64,000 nt of DNA from Ichthyophis bannanicus (lineage: Eukaryota > Chordata > Amphibia > Gymnophiona > Ichthyophiidae): positions 1,116,001 to 1,180,000 of the forward strand of contig JAWIIG010000039.1 of assembly GCA_033557465.1 (NCBI GenBank), in the 5' to 3' direction. Positions within the stretch are counted from its first letter, which is position 1. Every line of letters starts with the position of its first letter. The notes beneath the pieces were generated by a model. That model saw nothing but the letters and a program-made list of their open reading frames with translations. It searched no databases and was not told the DNA's origin. Position numbers and translations under genes: made by a program. Shown here one piece after another: positions 42,166-52,548 of this stretch.

Positions 42166-42550
42166 TATGTACACCTTAGAGGAAAGGCGGGATAGAGGTG
42201 ATATGATTGAGATGTTTAAATACCTCCGTGGCATAAATGTTCAGGGAGAGAGCCTCTTTCAATTGAAAGCAAGTTCTTCTACGAGGGGACATGGGATGAG
42301 GGTGAAGGGAGATAGATTCAGGAGTGATATGCGGAAATATTTCTTTACGGAAAGAGTAGTGGATCCATGGAATAGTCTCCCAGTGGAGGTGGTAGAGATG
42401 AGGACAGTAACTGAATTCAAAAAAGCATGGGACCAACACAGAGGATCTCTAAAGGTAAAAAGTGGACTGTTGTAGTTGTTGATATGGAAGGACAGACTAG
42501 ATAGGCCATGTGGTCTTTTTCTGTTATCATGTTTCTTTGTTTCTATGTTT
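42166..42550 (+). pseudogene. CR1-like LINE 3' end
   Basis: A 102-codon open stretch corresponds to the extreme C-terminus of a CR1 RT of another subfamily: YTLEERRDRGDMIEMFKYLR, then STRGHGMRVKGDRFRSDMRK and YFFTERVVDPWNSLPVEVVE, ending KKAWDQHRG. These blocks parallel [19 protein letters not shown] and YFFTQRVIKLWNLLPEDVV of CR1 copy 1. A 3' UTR with GGCCATGTGGTCTTTTTCTG and a TTTCTATG-type terminal repeat follows. The 5' truncation at 42,166 removes everything else. Confidence 0.75.
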
Positions 42551-42795
42551 CTAACTGGCCTAAAGATCTTCTATGCCCCTGGAGTTTTTATACTGCTTTT
42601 CAATCCCTTCTCTATATCCATAGCTCTGCCAGAATCATAAGTCTCCTCTCTTTACCCCCACACTTCTACTACTGCAGTACACTTTTGCAGATGCAAAATT
42701 CCCTGGCCTACCCTTCTAAACACCTGGGAACTCCGTTATTACAACTTGAAAGTAATTTTAAAACAATTTCCTAACAGGAATGTACGTAAGTAATA
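42551..42795. other. Unassigned, no gene seen
   Basis: No recognised feature; sequence between two LINE fragments. Confidence 0.4.
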
Positions 42796-42960
42796 CCTTT
42801 TTTTTTTTTTTTAGTGCCATCAAGTCAGTGCTGACTCCTAGTGACCCAGCTGCCTCTGGGTATTCTTGGCAATGTATCACAGAAAATAGATTGCCAGGCC
42901 TTTTCTTCCGAGGCAATGGAGCGTAAAGTGACTTGCCCAAGGTCACTTTGCCCTCCATTT
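42796..42960 (-). mobile_element. RTE-type LINE 3' end or RTE-derived SINE
   Basis: After a T tract the sequence TAGTGCCATCAAGTCAGTGC...GACTCCTAGTGACCC is, on the minus strand, the same as the 3' end of the RTE at 49,930-49,975 (GGTCGCCATGAGTCGACTCC...CTTGACGGTACTTAA). Only about 165 bp is present. Confidence 0.6.
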
Positions 42961-43215
42961 ATCTTTATCTTTTAAAAATAACCCTAGAGAAAGTACCCAA
43001 ATACATTTACATCTATTCTCAGCACACACAAATTTTCCACTTTATTTTAAGTGTGTGAGTGCAATTTTTATAAAATATCTATGTAAGTACAAGCCTGACT
43101 CCAGAAAAGCCTCCTTCAAGTCTGACAAACTCATCTGTGTGCAGGCTGTATGCTCATGAGATTAGATGTATCTATACCTCAGGTGATTCTATAAAAAGTG
43201 ATTTCTGCACAAAAA
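42961..43215. other. Unassigned, no gene seen
   Basis: Left flank of DIRS E3; no recognised feature. Confidence 0.4.
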
Positions 43216-43484
43216 GCACAGTTACTTACCTGTAACAGGTGATCTCTGGGAACAGCAGGAATAAGTCTTCACATATGGGTACGTCGATACCGACGGAGCC
43301 TGCGCGGGAACGCTCCCCAGCGTCCAATCAGAAAGCTTTTGGGAGCATCCCTCAGCGCCTGCGTGCTGCCTTCCCGCCTTTCCAACTGTCTGTCCCTCAG
43401 TTGAGTTTTATAGCTGAGACAAAGAGATAGAGAAAGAAGAAAGGAAGATAGATAGAGAGATACAACTCCTAGGGGAGGTGGGTG

Positions 43485-43582
43485 GGTTGTGAAGACTTAT
43501 TCCTGCTGTTCCCAGAGATCACCTGTTACAGGTAAGTAACTGTGCTATCTCCAGGAACAAGCAGGAATGAGTCACATATGGG
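43485..43582. repeat. Internal complementary region of DIRS E3
   Basis: GATCACCTGTTACAGGTAAG followed by TAACTGTGC is the complement of the left end. TATCTCCAGGAACAAGCAGG onward is the complement of the right end, with a 5-base loss just before ACATATGGGG. Confidence 0.83.
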
Positions 43583-45976
43583 GACTCCCTAGCTGTAGAT
43601 GCCAGGGGGAGATCCCATAAAATGCGTGTCCCTGGGACAGGACTGCACTTCCCACACATGGATCTCTGGCATCCCATGAGGGATGGTGGGTAGGAGTTGA
43701 AAAGAGAGGAGCTGTAGAAAAACAGCTAACCTAAGGACTACAGGTGAGGAGTCCTTGGTATGTATGATAATTATCATTAAAAGTATTGAATGAACAATCA
43801 CAATATGGACCTCACCTACTGGATTGCAGGAAGTAGAGAGGCTGATGGAGTCTACTGGAGATTCAGTAGAGGAATCCTCAAGGTGACCTCACGGCAGTGA
43901 AGGTGAAGGTCCAATCTGGAATTGACAGGTGACCCAGGTGTCAACTGGGGTAGTATAAAAACGGCAGGTCTTCAGTGGAAAGCTTTATGGGAAAAAGCTG
44001 AAAACTCCTTTAGCTACAGAGTCATTAACATTTAAGTGCAAAAGAGGAAGACTGACCGATTTGGACAAATAGCCCAGTCCTGGAGGGAAGAAGGGGTATG
44101 TGAAAAAGCCCGTATTCCCAAGGAGGACAGATGTCTGAAGGGCTAAAACCTCAGATCTATTGAAGATCCACCCTGTCTTTCCTAGCTGGTGAGAGATAGG
44201 AAAGATATTGAAGCATGGAGCTTCAGGGATAGCTAGATCTAGAGGTAAAGTAGGAGCAGTCAGTACCACAGTAGTGGTTGTGTGCATAATACCCCAGACA
44301 TACTGAGGGACAGTATGAACATATGCAAGCCCACTGTCTGGAACCTCTAGGAAGGTAAAACCTTTATAAGCATAGACAGTTAGAGAGATAAGTATGTAAA
44401 TACATATCTACCTATAAAGAAGCATCTCGACAGATACACATATATATATATATAGGGATATATATATATGTGTATATATATATATATATATATAAATATA
44501 GAGGTATATATATATATGTCTATGGTGAGATCTGAAGGGGCATAAGATATGCACACACAGCTTACAGACACATGTATCTATAGAAGTATATAGAGATATA
44601 TACATACATGAATATGTATGTCTGAAGATAAATGTCTGCAAGTAAGCAGATAGAGATATGCCCATAAGAACATTCACATGAGAGAAGTGAAGGAGAAAGA
44701 TTAATCTAATAACAAGAAGGTGGAACCTACTTGAGAAGATATATAGAGAATCTATTCCCCCTGGCTAAGATGGTGCAGGAATGCTATCCAGTGAAATAAC
44801 CAGGATGGTTGCGTGAAAAACAGAGGATAATATCAGTCTGTAACCAGGAAGTTCTGAGTCTTGTAGAACTCTGGCATGGTAAATGGATAGAAAATGCATA
44901 GGATGAGATACCAGGTTGACCCACTGGAGGGACACAAGGGGTATCATGCGTTACTAGTAGAATATGTGCTGTCCATAAAGGAGTAGGAAACCATGAGGAC
45001 AAGCTGCAAGGAAAAAAGAGCATATTCCTGCAGGAATTGGAAAACTCTTTGGACATTCACGCGGAAAAGGCTTATGTCCTGTATAATAACAGGAGATAAC
45101 AGGGTGTGGAGAACCCTCACAGTCATGGAAAATGACTGAGGAAGCCTTTCCCAACCATATAGAATAGTCATCAAAGACAAAACCCCATGCTCTCTAGCAA
45201 GGGTCCATAGTAGAAAGCTTCTCTGTAAGATTGCAGAGAGCATTATGCAGGAGAAATGGGAAAATAAAACTGGCCGTAGGTCAACTATGCTGCCAAATCC
45301 AAGAAAGTGGAGATGGCAAGAAAAGAAGATAGTGTGATAAGCCTGAAGTGATTAGGATTATCCAAGATAGATGAAAGCACTATCTTGGAATCACTACTAA
45401 GGCCAGACAGAAAGTAGTGGAAGACAGACTGGAAACTTGTGGAAAAGTACCAGTAGTCCAATCACTGGAACTCCTGCATGGGAAGCTGCTGAATAGACAG
45501 CAGAGAGAATCTTTCTGTGTAAAACAGAGAGAAAAGACAAAAGGAGAAATTCCTTTTCCTGTCGGAAGAGCTGCCTAAAGAAAAGAAGGGAATTTATTCG
45601 AGAGAAAAAAACTCCACACTGGAATGAAAGGCTAGAGAAGCCCTGCAGTGATATGGTACCACTCATTCAGGGGGAACCCTGGATGAGAGGGTAGAGAAAC
45701 AGGAGCTGAAGGGTGACTTACCCTATGGTAAGTCTGTGGAAGGAAAAAAATCATGTTGGAACAGAAAAACTATCATGGGATAGTTGTTAACTTCTCTTCT
45801 TGGTAGGAAGAAGAGGAGAAATCTGTGACCCATAGACATGAATATCCTGACAGCTCAGCATATCTAGGAGGAAATGGATGTCCTGAAAAAAGGAATCCAT
45901 GTGTAGAGTTTGAAGGAAAAAAACAGTGAAAAAACTACTGAGAAGTAGTTAACTGTAGGTTGTAACTCTCAGGAAC
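43583..45976 (-). pseudogene. Eroded pol/recombinase region of DIRS E3
   Basis: No RT, RNase H or recombinase frame survives. Short stretches align with the same region of E2 (GGAGTCCTTG near 43,750 and 32,138; TAATAACAAGAAGG with CTTGAGAA at 44,708 and 32,837) and with E1 RNase H-linked sequence (GCTCTCTAG...GGTCCATAGT near 45,190). The (TA)n tract at 44,440-44,520 is a local expansion. Confidence 0.6.
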
Positions 45977-47985
45977 CTATGGTTGCTGGGTTTGTTCAGC
46001 CTGGCTAGAGTTTGGATTCTTCAGACCAGGGCGAGGTGTCCCCTGCTTGGGAACATCTGAAGGATGGGCAGGAGAAGAGTGAAACCTTCTTTTCTTAGGG
46101 AAAGAAGGTTTGGTAGGGTATTTCCTACCTACTGGGGAAGGAGAAGGCTTAGGATTGCCTTCAGAAACAGGGAAGTCAGTGGAACACTGAGCAACCTGAT
46201 GTAAAGACTCCTTATTGAAGAGATTTTCTCCAGTGCAAGGAGTATTACCCAGTTTTTGTTGTGCCCATTTGTTTAAGTCTGAAGCCTGGAGCCAGGCTCT
46301 ACGTCGTGCCCCTATGTCTATAGCAGAGGTTCTGCTAACAGACTCAAAAGAGTCTAGGGAAGCACGAGAAAGAAACCAAGAGATATTTTGGCTATGACTA
46401 AGAAGCGAGGAATAGTCTGCAGCCTTGGGCTCTGATAGAAAGGGAGTCAAATGAGATAATTTCTTTGTGACCTCCTGCAGGGATAGACTCATATAAAAAA
46501 TATATGAGAGAATCCTTGTTGCCAGCATAGTTGTTTGGAAGGTTTGACATCCAAAGGCATCCAGTGTTCTAGATTCACGACCTGGCGGGTAAGAAGAATG
46601 CTTCTTCTTGCTTTTTACCTTCCTCATTGCTGATTCCACTACAATGGAATGATGGGGAAGTTGAGTCTTCTGAAACCCTGGAGAGGAGGGCACCTGATAC
46701 AGAAGATCAGTTGCTCTAGAAGGTGAGGAAACACTTAAAGGTGCTTCCCACATTCATAGAAGAAGATCCTGCAAGGAATGATGTAAAGGAAGCATTATAT
46801 TTTCCTTTTCTCCAGAACAAAGAGAGCTTTGAGCAGGATCATAGCCAGGGGTAGGAATAGCAAGGGATTTTGCTATGTCCCGGAGAAAATTCTGAAAAGA
46901 AGGATCTCCAACAGAAACCATCCCTGGACAGGCTAGATCTGAAGAATTAGCCTGGGCACCGGAGTAGGCACTTGAGAATATAGGCCTAAGGAATGGATGC
47001 TGGTACTGGAGGTCATGACGTGAGACAGTCAGTACTGCATCGTCCATGCCAGGAATCGACTCCAAACTAGGTATAGAAAGGAGCGACTCTGGTATGGAAA
47101 GAACTGACCCCGATGCTGCAGGTATCGGCACCGATACCGATACCGGCAGCCGTGCCAGAATCGAAGACGATACCGACACCGAAGCAGTCATCGGAGGCTG
47201 CTCAAGTGGTACTGAGGAAACCGAAGGCCTCTGGTGATTACCCTGGGTACCGAGCATCTGGAATCGGTAAGCATCGGATCCGAGGCGTGTCGGTACCCAG
47301 TCTTCCAGACTGGAGATCGATGCCAGACTCGGCATCGAAGGAAGCGAGTCTATCGATGCATGTCTGGAAGGTACCGATGTCGGTGGTAGTATCGGCGGTG
47401 ATACCGATACCGGAAAGTCAATCTGGGACGTATCGATCGGTCCCGAAGGTACCGAGGAAACCAGATGACGATCCCTGCGGAAGAGTGAATCACTCAACAC
47501 AAATCACTCAACACCAGTGCCGATGCCGGGGTATCGGTACGGCTCGAAGCAGATGCCACCACCGAGCATGGCTCAGGTATGTTCTGTGAGGGGTGAGCCT
47601 CAGGAACAACCTGAAACCCCTGAAAGGCTTTGGAGACCGAAAACTCCCGCCGGGGTTTTGGAGCCAATGGATCCTTGAGGGAAAGGCCGGAGCCGTCATC
47701 ATGCTGTGCATGAGACCTACCACTCAAGGATTGGCTAGTCTGGACAGACTGTTTGTGGGTTACCTGATCCTGTAGAGAAGAAGAACTGGTCGGTGCCCCG
47801 CCATTGGAAGGGAACTCGGCATCGAGGAAAACTCGAAAAGGGAAATCTCTTCTCCTAATATGGTAGCCTAATGGCTCCGGATGGTTAGGACCCAAACAAT
47901 TTAGACACCAGGACTTGGAGTCTAAAAACGATACTGTACTGCCGCAGTTCAGGCACTTCTTAGGAAAAGAAGGAGGCGGCTCCAT
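45977..47985 (-). pseudogene. DIRS gag-like protein, E3, two lesions
   Basis: Start Met at 47,983-47,985; N-terminus with C-x2-C (KKCLNCGS) and SWCLNCLGPNH. The frame is broken once near 47,490-47,520 by a 14-bp tandem duplication (AATCACTCAACAC twice) and once at about 46,755 by a TGA where E2 has an Arg codon (LLLRMW). Otherwise all three segments are open and collinear with E2 gag: VVESAMRKVKSKKKHSSYPP, ESRTLDAFGCQTFQTTML, RTSAIDIGARRRAWLQASDL and GNTPCTGENLFNKES. The two lesions look recent compared with the wreckage of pol next door. Confidence 0.85.
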
Positions 47986-48360
47986 AATGGAGAGGCCTGA
48001 AGGCCCAAAAAATAAAAAGTGAAACTGAGGGAAAAAATTCCCTGGATTGAATAAAAAGGAAAGAAAAAAAACACCGGCGGTACCGGTGGAGGCGGGGAGA
48101 CAGCCGCGACCACAGGAAAACAAGAATAAAAGAATTAAAAAAGAAAAAATTTTCTGCGGTGACAGGAGGACGTCCTGCCGGCTCCGCGGAAAAACAAAAA
48201 CTGAGGAGAGACAGTTGGAAAGGCGGGAAGGCAGCACGCAGGCACTGTGGGATGCTCCCAAAAGCTTTCTGATTGGACGCTGGGGAGCGTTCCCGCGCAG
48301 GCTCCGTCGGTACCGACGTACCCATATGTGAAGACTCATTCCTGCTTGTTCCTAGAGATA

Positions 48361-48813
48361 ACAATATTTCACACGCAGAACTACATTATAAAATGTTCTC
48401 ATGGAGTAACTTTATAAGTGACTTGAGTATGTAGAATGGCATTTTACATGCTCAAGTAGGCACTAATAACATGGTTTGGGTGTATAAGGACACAGAAGTA
48501 GGCGCTGAAAGAAAAACAGCAACTACTTTTATGTGATATATTTGTAAGTGCTCCGAGGGGAAGAGAATGGGCAGAACAGGGTGGAATCAACACTTTTTTT
48601 GTGTGTATTTTATAAAAATATACGCATATATACCAATTAATACCAGCACCCTCCTGCCACAGAGCAGGTGATAACTTTGTGCAAGACAACTTTGGGTGGC
48701 AATTTTATAAGAGGCATACATATTGTCCTTCTGAAACAGACACAACATATGCACTCATTTGCACCGACTGCCTAGGTGCCATGTTCTAAAATTACATCCA
48801 TGGGGGTAATTTT
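48361..48813. other. Unassigned, no gene seen
   Basis: Right flank of E3 up to the target duplication of the truncated L1. No recognised feature. Confidence 0.4.
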
Positions 48814-49001
48814 AAAAGGTGCCACCTAGGAAGTCACATGTGGATTATAGCAAAGTGGAAAAGAAATGGGAGGAAGAGCTGGGATCTCAGGTGGGGCCAG
48901 GCACAGTGATGGAAGCAGCAAGGCGAATTTCAACACTGACTTATTCTGCCAAGTACAGAAAGATGCAATTTAGAGTACTTAATCGGGCCCACTTTTCCCC
49001 C

Positions 49002-49983
49002 TATACCAGAACACCTGATCGTTCTCTTGCACAATCTGTACATTGATCAAGAAGCAACAGTTCGAACGGAACAAGGAGAAACAGAATGGTTTAAAATAAG
49101 CAAAGGTGTAAGACAAGGCTGCATACTCAGAGAAGCAGGATTGTATGAAGACAACAGAGGTGTGAAGATTGGTGGAAGACTCATCAACAACCTTCACTAT
49201 GCTGATGATACCACATTACTGGCGGAAAGTGAAGATGATCTGAAACATTTGCTTCTCATAATCAAAGAACATAGTCTCAAAATGGGCCTGCACCTTAATG
49301 TAAAGAAGACAAAGATCATGACAACTGGCATAATTAACAGGTTCATCGTCGAAGGAGAAGAAATTGAAATCGTGAATAACTTTAACCTACTTGTATCAAC
49401 TGTTAATAAAGAAGCAACAAAGCAGTCAAGAAATCAGACTACGCATTGCTCTTGGCAGAATGGCTATGAAAGACCTAGATAAGATTCTCAAGAGCAGAGA
49501 TGTCTCTCTCCATACAAAGATTCGACTTGTTCAAGCCATGGTATTTTCAATAACATCATATGGATGTGAAAGCTGGACAGTGAAAAAGATAGACAGGAAG
49601 AAAATTGATGCCTTTGAATTATGGTGCTGGCGGCGAATACTGTGTATACCATGGACTGCCCGAAGAACAAACCAGTCTGTACTAGAGGAGATCAAACCTA
49701 AGCTTTCTTTAGAAGCTCAGATGACAAGACTTCGACTTTCATACTTTGGACACATCATGCGGAGAGAGAGATCATTAGAGAAAGACATCATGCTTGGCAA
49801 GATAGAAGGTCAACGCAAAAGAGGAAGGCCAGCAATGAGATGGATCGATACAATAACAGCAGCTACGGGTACCAGTCTGTCAACAATGAGCTGCCTGACT
49901 GAAGATCGAACACAATTTAGGATAGCTATCCAGAGGGTCGCCATGAGTCGACTCCGACTTGACGGTACTTAACAACAACAACA
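49002..49983 (+). mobile_element. RTE-clade LINE, 5'-truncated, inside L1
   Basis: The 11-mer ACTTTTCCCCC occurs at 48,991-49,001 and 49,984-49,994. The insertion ends in (ACA)n, typical of RTE. Excising it rejoins the L1 frame (NRAHFSP to the following codons). Confidence 0.82.
49027..49972 (+). pseudogene. RTE reverse transcriptase C-terminal half
   Basis: Two overlapping frames. The first holds KGVRQGCIL, then LHYADDTTLLAESEDDL (the YADD active-site box) and MGLHLNVKKTKIMT. The second, from 49,391, holds ITSYGCESWTVKKIDRKKID, FELWCWRRILCIPWTARRTN, YFGHIMRRERSLEKDIMLGK and GRPAMRWIDTITAATG, wording characteristic of RTE/BovB-type elements. A frameshift near 49,400 and missing sequence after RQGCIL (no PLLF block) make it non-functional. 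Endonuclease and RT fingers are absent by truncation. Confidence 0.85.
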
Positions 49984-51175
49984 ACTTTTCCCCCAGGTGA
50001 GCATAATGGACCAGGTTAACTTTGGAGGGCTGCTGGGTCACATGTGGTGGCAATATAAGGAAAGCCAGCATTACTGGAGGCAGATACAGAGCTATCTTAA
50101 TGGGCTCTTAAAACAGGAAATGTGCTGGACTAGTAGCTTGGTATAATTTGACTAGCTGCCCCTTGCGGAGCCTAAAGGAAAGTTGAACAGGCTGTTGACA
50201 TGGAAGGCTTGCCTTGTGGGGAAAGATACCTATTTTGCACCATTGGCAGGACTCCACTCCGCCCACCTATTGGAAGTGGCGAGCGCAATTCCACCAGTTA
50301 ATGATGTGGGAACGGATTGACTCCAAAGGGAATTTGGACAAGTGGGAGGGTTTCCTTGCGCACTGAGGATCATATATTAACGCTATGACACCTGCCATGC
50401 GCAATGAGCTGACAACAATGTAGTACTTGTGAGGGGGGGGCCTAGACCACCACACTAGATACGTTGTTAACAAGCTGATATGTGCTGTGACTCACTTGGA
50501 CTGTTAAAAAATGTGAATCACGGGAGAGGGAGGGGTGGGAGGGGATAAGAGAAGGAAAGGGAAAGGGGGTACATATAAAGCTGGGTACAGATAAGCTGAG
50601 ATAATTAGCAAGGCATTTGATGTTAATTCGGGAATGATGTAAGAAAACCAATGACCCCGTTTTTGTATTGTAATGTTGTTGGAAAAAAAAGGTGAACCAA
50701 AAAAAAAAAGGTGCCACCTAATTTTAGATGGTACGAACGCAAGCAAACATCAGAATTTTAGTCATGTAGTTGAATAAGTAGACTCTTACAAAATACTGAC
50801 TATCATCAAAGTACAGTAAGTGTGTTTGCATCATGTGTCTTTTCACTTGGGACGTGCACATGGGTGACATTTGGGCAAAGTGTGGGTGATACCTGCAAGT
50901 GTGTGTGTTGATTACAGAAAGAGTAGTTACTCACCTGTAACAGGTGTTCTCCAGGAGCAGCAGGAATCAGTCCTCACATATGGGTGACGTCGGCGCCGAC
51001 GGAGACCCCATACGGAGCATTTCCCCAGCTTTCAATGAAAGCCTTTGGGAATGCAGCGCGCATGCGCGGTCCCCTTCCCGCCCAAGGGTGCCATCTTGCT
51101 CAGTCTGATGATATAGCTAAAGACAGCAAAAATAACAAAATAAATCATATGACTGCAACTCCAAGGGGAGGAGGG

Positions 51176-51285
51176 AGGGTTGTGAGGACTGATTCCTGCT
51201 GCTCCTGGAGAACAACTGTTACACGTGAGTAACTACTGTTTCTCCAGGACCAAGCAGGAAGTCAGTCCTCACATAAGCGACTCCC
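51176..51285. repeat. Internal complementary region of DIRS E4
   Basis: GAACAACTGTTACACGTGAG with TAACTACT is complementary to the left end. TTTCTCCAGGACCAAGCAGG onward is complementary to the right end. Confidence 0.83.
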
Positions 51286-51433
51286 CAGCTTAAGGCTACC
51301 GGAGACCCCAAGCTGAAAAAATGATCTCCCTCTAGAGCCCCAGCATTCAAGAACAGAATCTTCTCTGATAACGCCCCCGAACGGTAGCCCAACACCAGGG
51401 CCAGAGGGTAGGAGTTGCCTAAACCCCAAAGAG

Positions 51434-51510
51434 ATTATTTATTTATTTATTTGAAAACTTTTATATACCGCCCCTTCCCAAGATCAGTGACGATTATGAT
51501 TATGATTATG
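51434..51510 (-). mobile_element. L2-like LINE 3' tail inside E4
   Basis: ATTATTTATTTATTTATTTG followed by TTTTATATACCGCCCC is the minus-strand L2-like end; the hairpin is incomplete. A short (GATTAT)n run at about 51,491-51,510 adjoins it and changes the C-terminus of the recombinase frame to a His/Asn run. Confidence 0.6.
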
Positions 51511-52548
51511 GAGTACCGCCTGCCCGAAAGCACTGTCCCTGCGGGACTCCCTCTCAAGGCAGTAGTGGGCCGCAAAAGTCTGGCTTGAAGACCAAGTAGT
51601 GGCCCGGCAGATGTCTGCCAATGGAACAGAGCGGAGATGAGCCACTGATGCAGCCTTCGCCCTGATATGATGAGCCGTAACTCGACCCTGCAACGAGAGG
51701 CTGGCTGCCCTGTAAGCCCAGGCGATACAGTCGGCTACCCATATGGACAAAGTACGCTTGGAGACAGCCAACCCCAACGTATTGGGGTCAAAAGAGACGA
51801 AGAGATGAACAGCCCTCTGGTGCTCCCGCATACGGTCAAGGTAGAAGGATAACACCCTCCTACAGTCCAGGGTATGCAAGATCATCTCAGCCTGATTGAA
51901 GTGGAAGGAAGAGACAATCTTAGGAAGGAACTTAGGGTGAGTCTGTAAGACTACTCTGTTCCTATAGAACCTAGTATAAGGAGCATCTGATACTACGGCC
52001 TGAAGCTCACTCACTCGCCTTGCTGAGGTAAGGGCTACTAGGAACAACGCCTTCCAGGAGAGAAAACGTAGAGAGCAGGTAGCCATAGGTTCAAGTGGTG
52101 GGCAAGTAAGCCGTTGCAAGACCACATTTAAGTCCCAGTTAGGGGCAGGGGGATGCAGTGGAGGTTTAAGCAAAAGCAGGCCTCTGAGGAAGCGAGCCAC
52201 CAAAGGATGGCTTGAGAGAGACCGACCCTCCACTGGGGAGTGGTGTACTGAAAGAGCACTAAGATGCACTCTCACAGAATTGGACTTAAGGCCTAGGTTG
52301 GACAGGTGAAGCAAATATTGCAGCACCACTGGCACCAGGCATGAGAAAGGATTCTCGTTGTGTTGAGTACACCAAGTAGAGAATCTACGACACTTAAGGG
52401 CATAAGACTTACAGGTGGACTGCCTCCTAGAGGCCAAGACCACGTCCTCCACTTCCCTAGGCAGCAGTAAGGGTGCTAGAACTACCCTTTCAGCAGCCAG
52501 GCCATCAAATGCAGGGACTGGAGATTGGGGTGTAAGAGAGATCCCCAC
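51484..52548 (-). CDS. DIRS tyrosine recombinase, E4 (open, internal deletion)
   Basis: 354 codons, open. The core-binding part has RRQSTCKSYALKCRRF and LQYLLHLSNLGLKSNSVRVH. The catalytic part has TSARRVSELQAV (first Arg), VTAHHIRAKAAS (H-x-x-R) and SQTFAAHYCLERES (Tyr), so the R-H-R-Y set is complete. About 20 residues are missing after SSFHFNQ compared with E1 and E5 (QEVILPTFFP region), an in-frame deletion. The last residues (NHNHNRH) derive from the L2-like insertion. It would integrate DIRS circles by recombination. The deletion makes function uncertain. Confidence 0.88.
   Translation of the reverse strand: MGISLTPQSPVPAFDGLAAERVVLAPLLLPREVEDVVLASRRQSTCKSYALKCRRFSTWCTQHNENPFSCLVPVVLQYLLHLSNLGLKSNSVRVHLSALSVHHSPVEGRSLSSHPLVARFLRGLLLLKPPLHPPAPNWDLNVVLQRLTCPPLEPMATCSLRFLSWKALFLVALTSARRVSELQAVVSDAPYTRFYRNRVVLQTHPKFLPKIVSSFHFNQAEMILHTLDCRRVLSFYLDRMREHQRAVHLFVSFDPNTLGLAVSKRTLSIWVADCIAWAYRAASLSLQGRVTAHHIRAKAASVAHLRSVPLADICRATTWSSSQTFAAHYCLERESRRDSAFGQAVLHNHNHNRH

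Larger units (their letters stand above)
43216..48360 (-). mobile_element. DIRS retrotransposon copy E3 (gag nearly intact, pol eroded)
   Basis: The left terminus GCACAGTTACTTACCTG starts at 43,216 and the right terminus TTCCTAGAGATA ends at 48,360. The inverted parts include the palindrome region CGTCGGTACCGACG (right) and CGTCGATACCGACG (left). The internal complementary region is at about 43,485-43,582 and the gag frame at 45,977-47,985. The pol region 43,600-45,970 has no long frame and includes a (TA)n expansion at 44,440-44,520. Termini and layout match E2 closely, so both belong to one subfamily. Confidence 0.87.
48829..50705 (+). mobile_element. 5'-truncated L1-type LINE, split by an RTE
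   Basis: A perfect 15-bp target duplication AAAAGGTGCCACCTA lies at 48,814-48,828 and 50,706-50,720. The coding end of an L1 ORF2 is visible on both sides of the RTE: VEKKWEEELG, KYRKMQFRVLNRAHFSP on the left, GGLLGHMWWQYKESQHYW on the right, where the zinc-knuckle cysteines are lost. It ends in an A-rich tail (50,680-50,705). It differs from the L1 at 22.6-29.2 kb. Confidence 0.8.

Noticed and set aside
44440..44520. (TA)n tract considered as a regulatory or origin feature
   Set aside because: A simple dinucleotide expansion inside the eroded pol of E3; absent at this length in E2.
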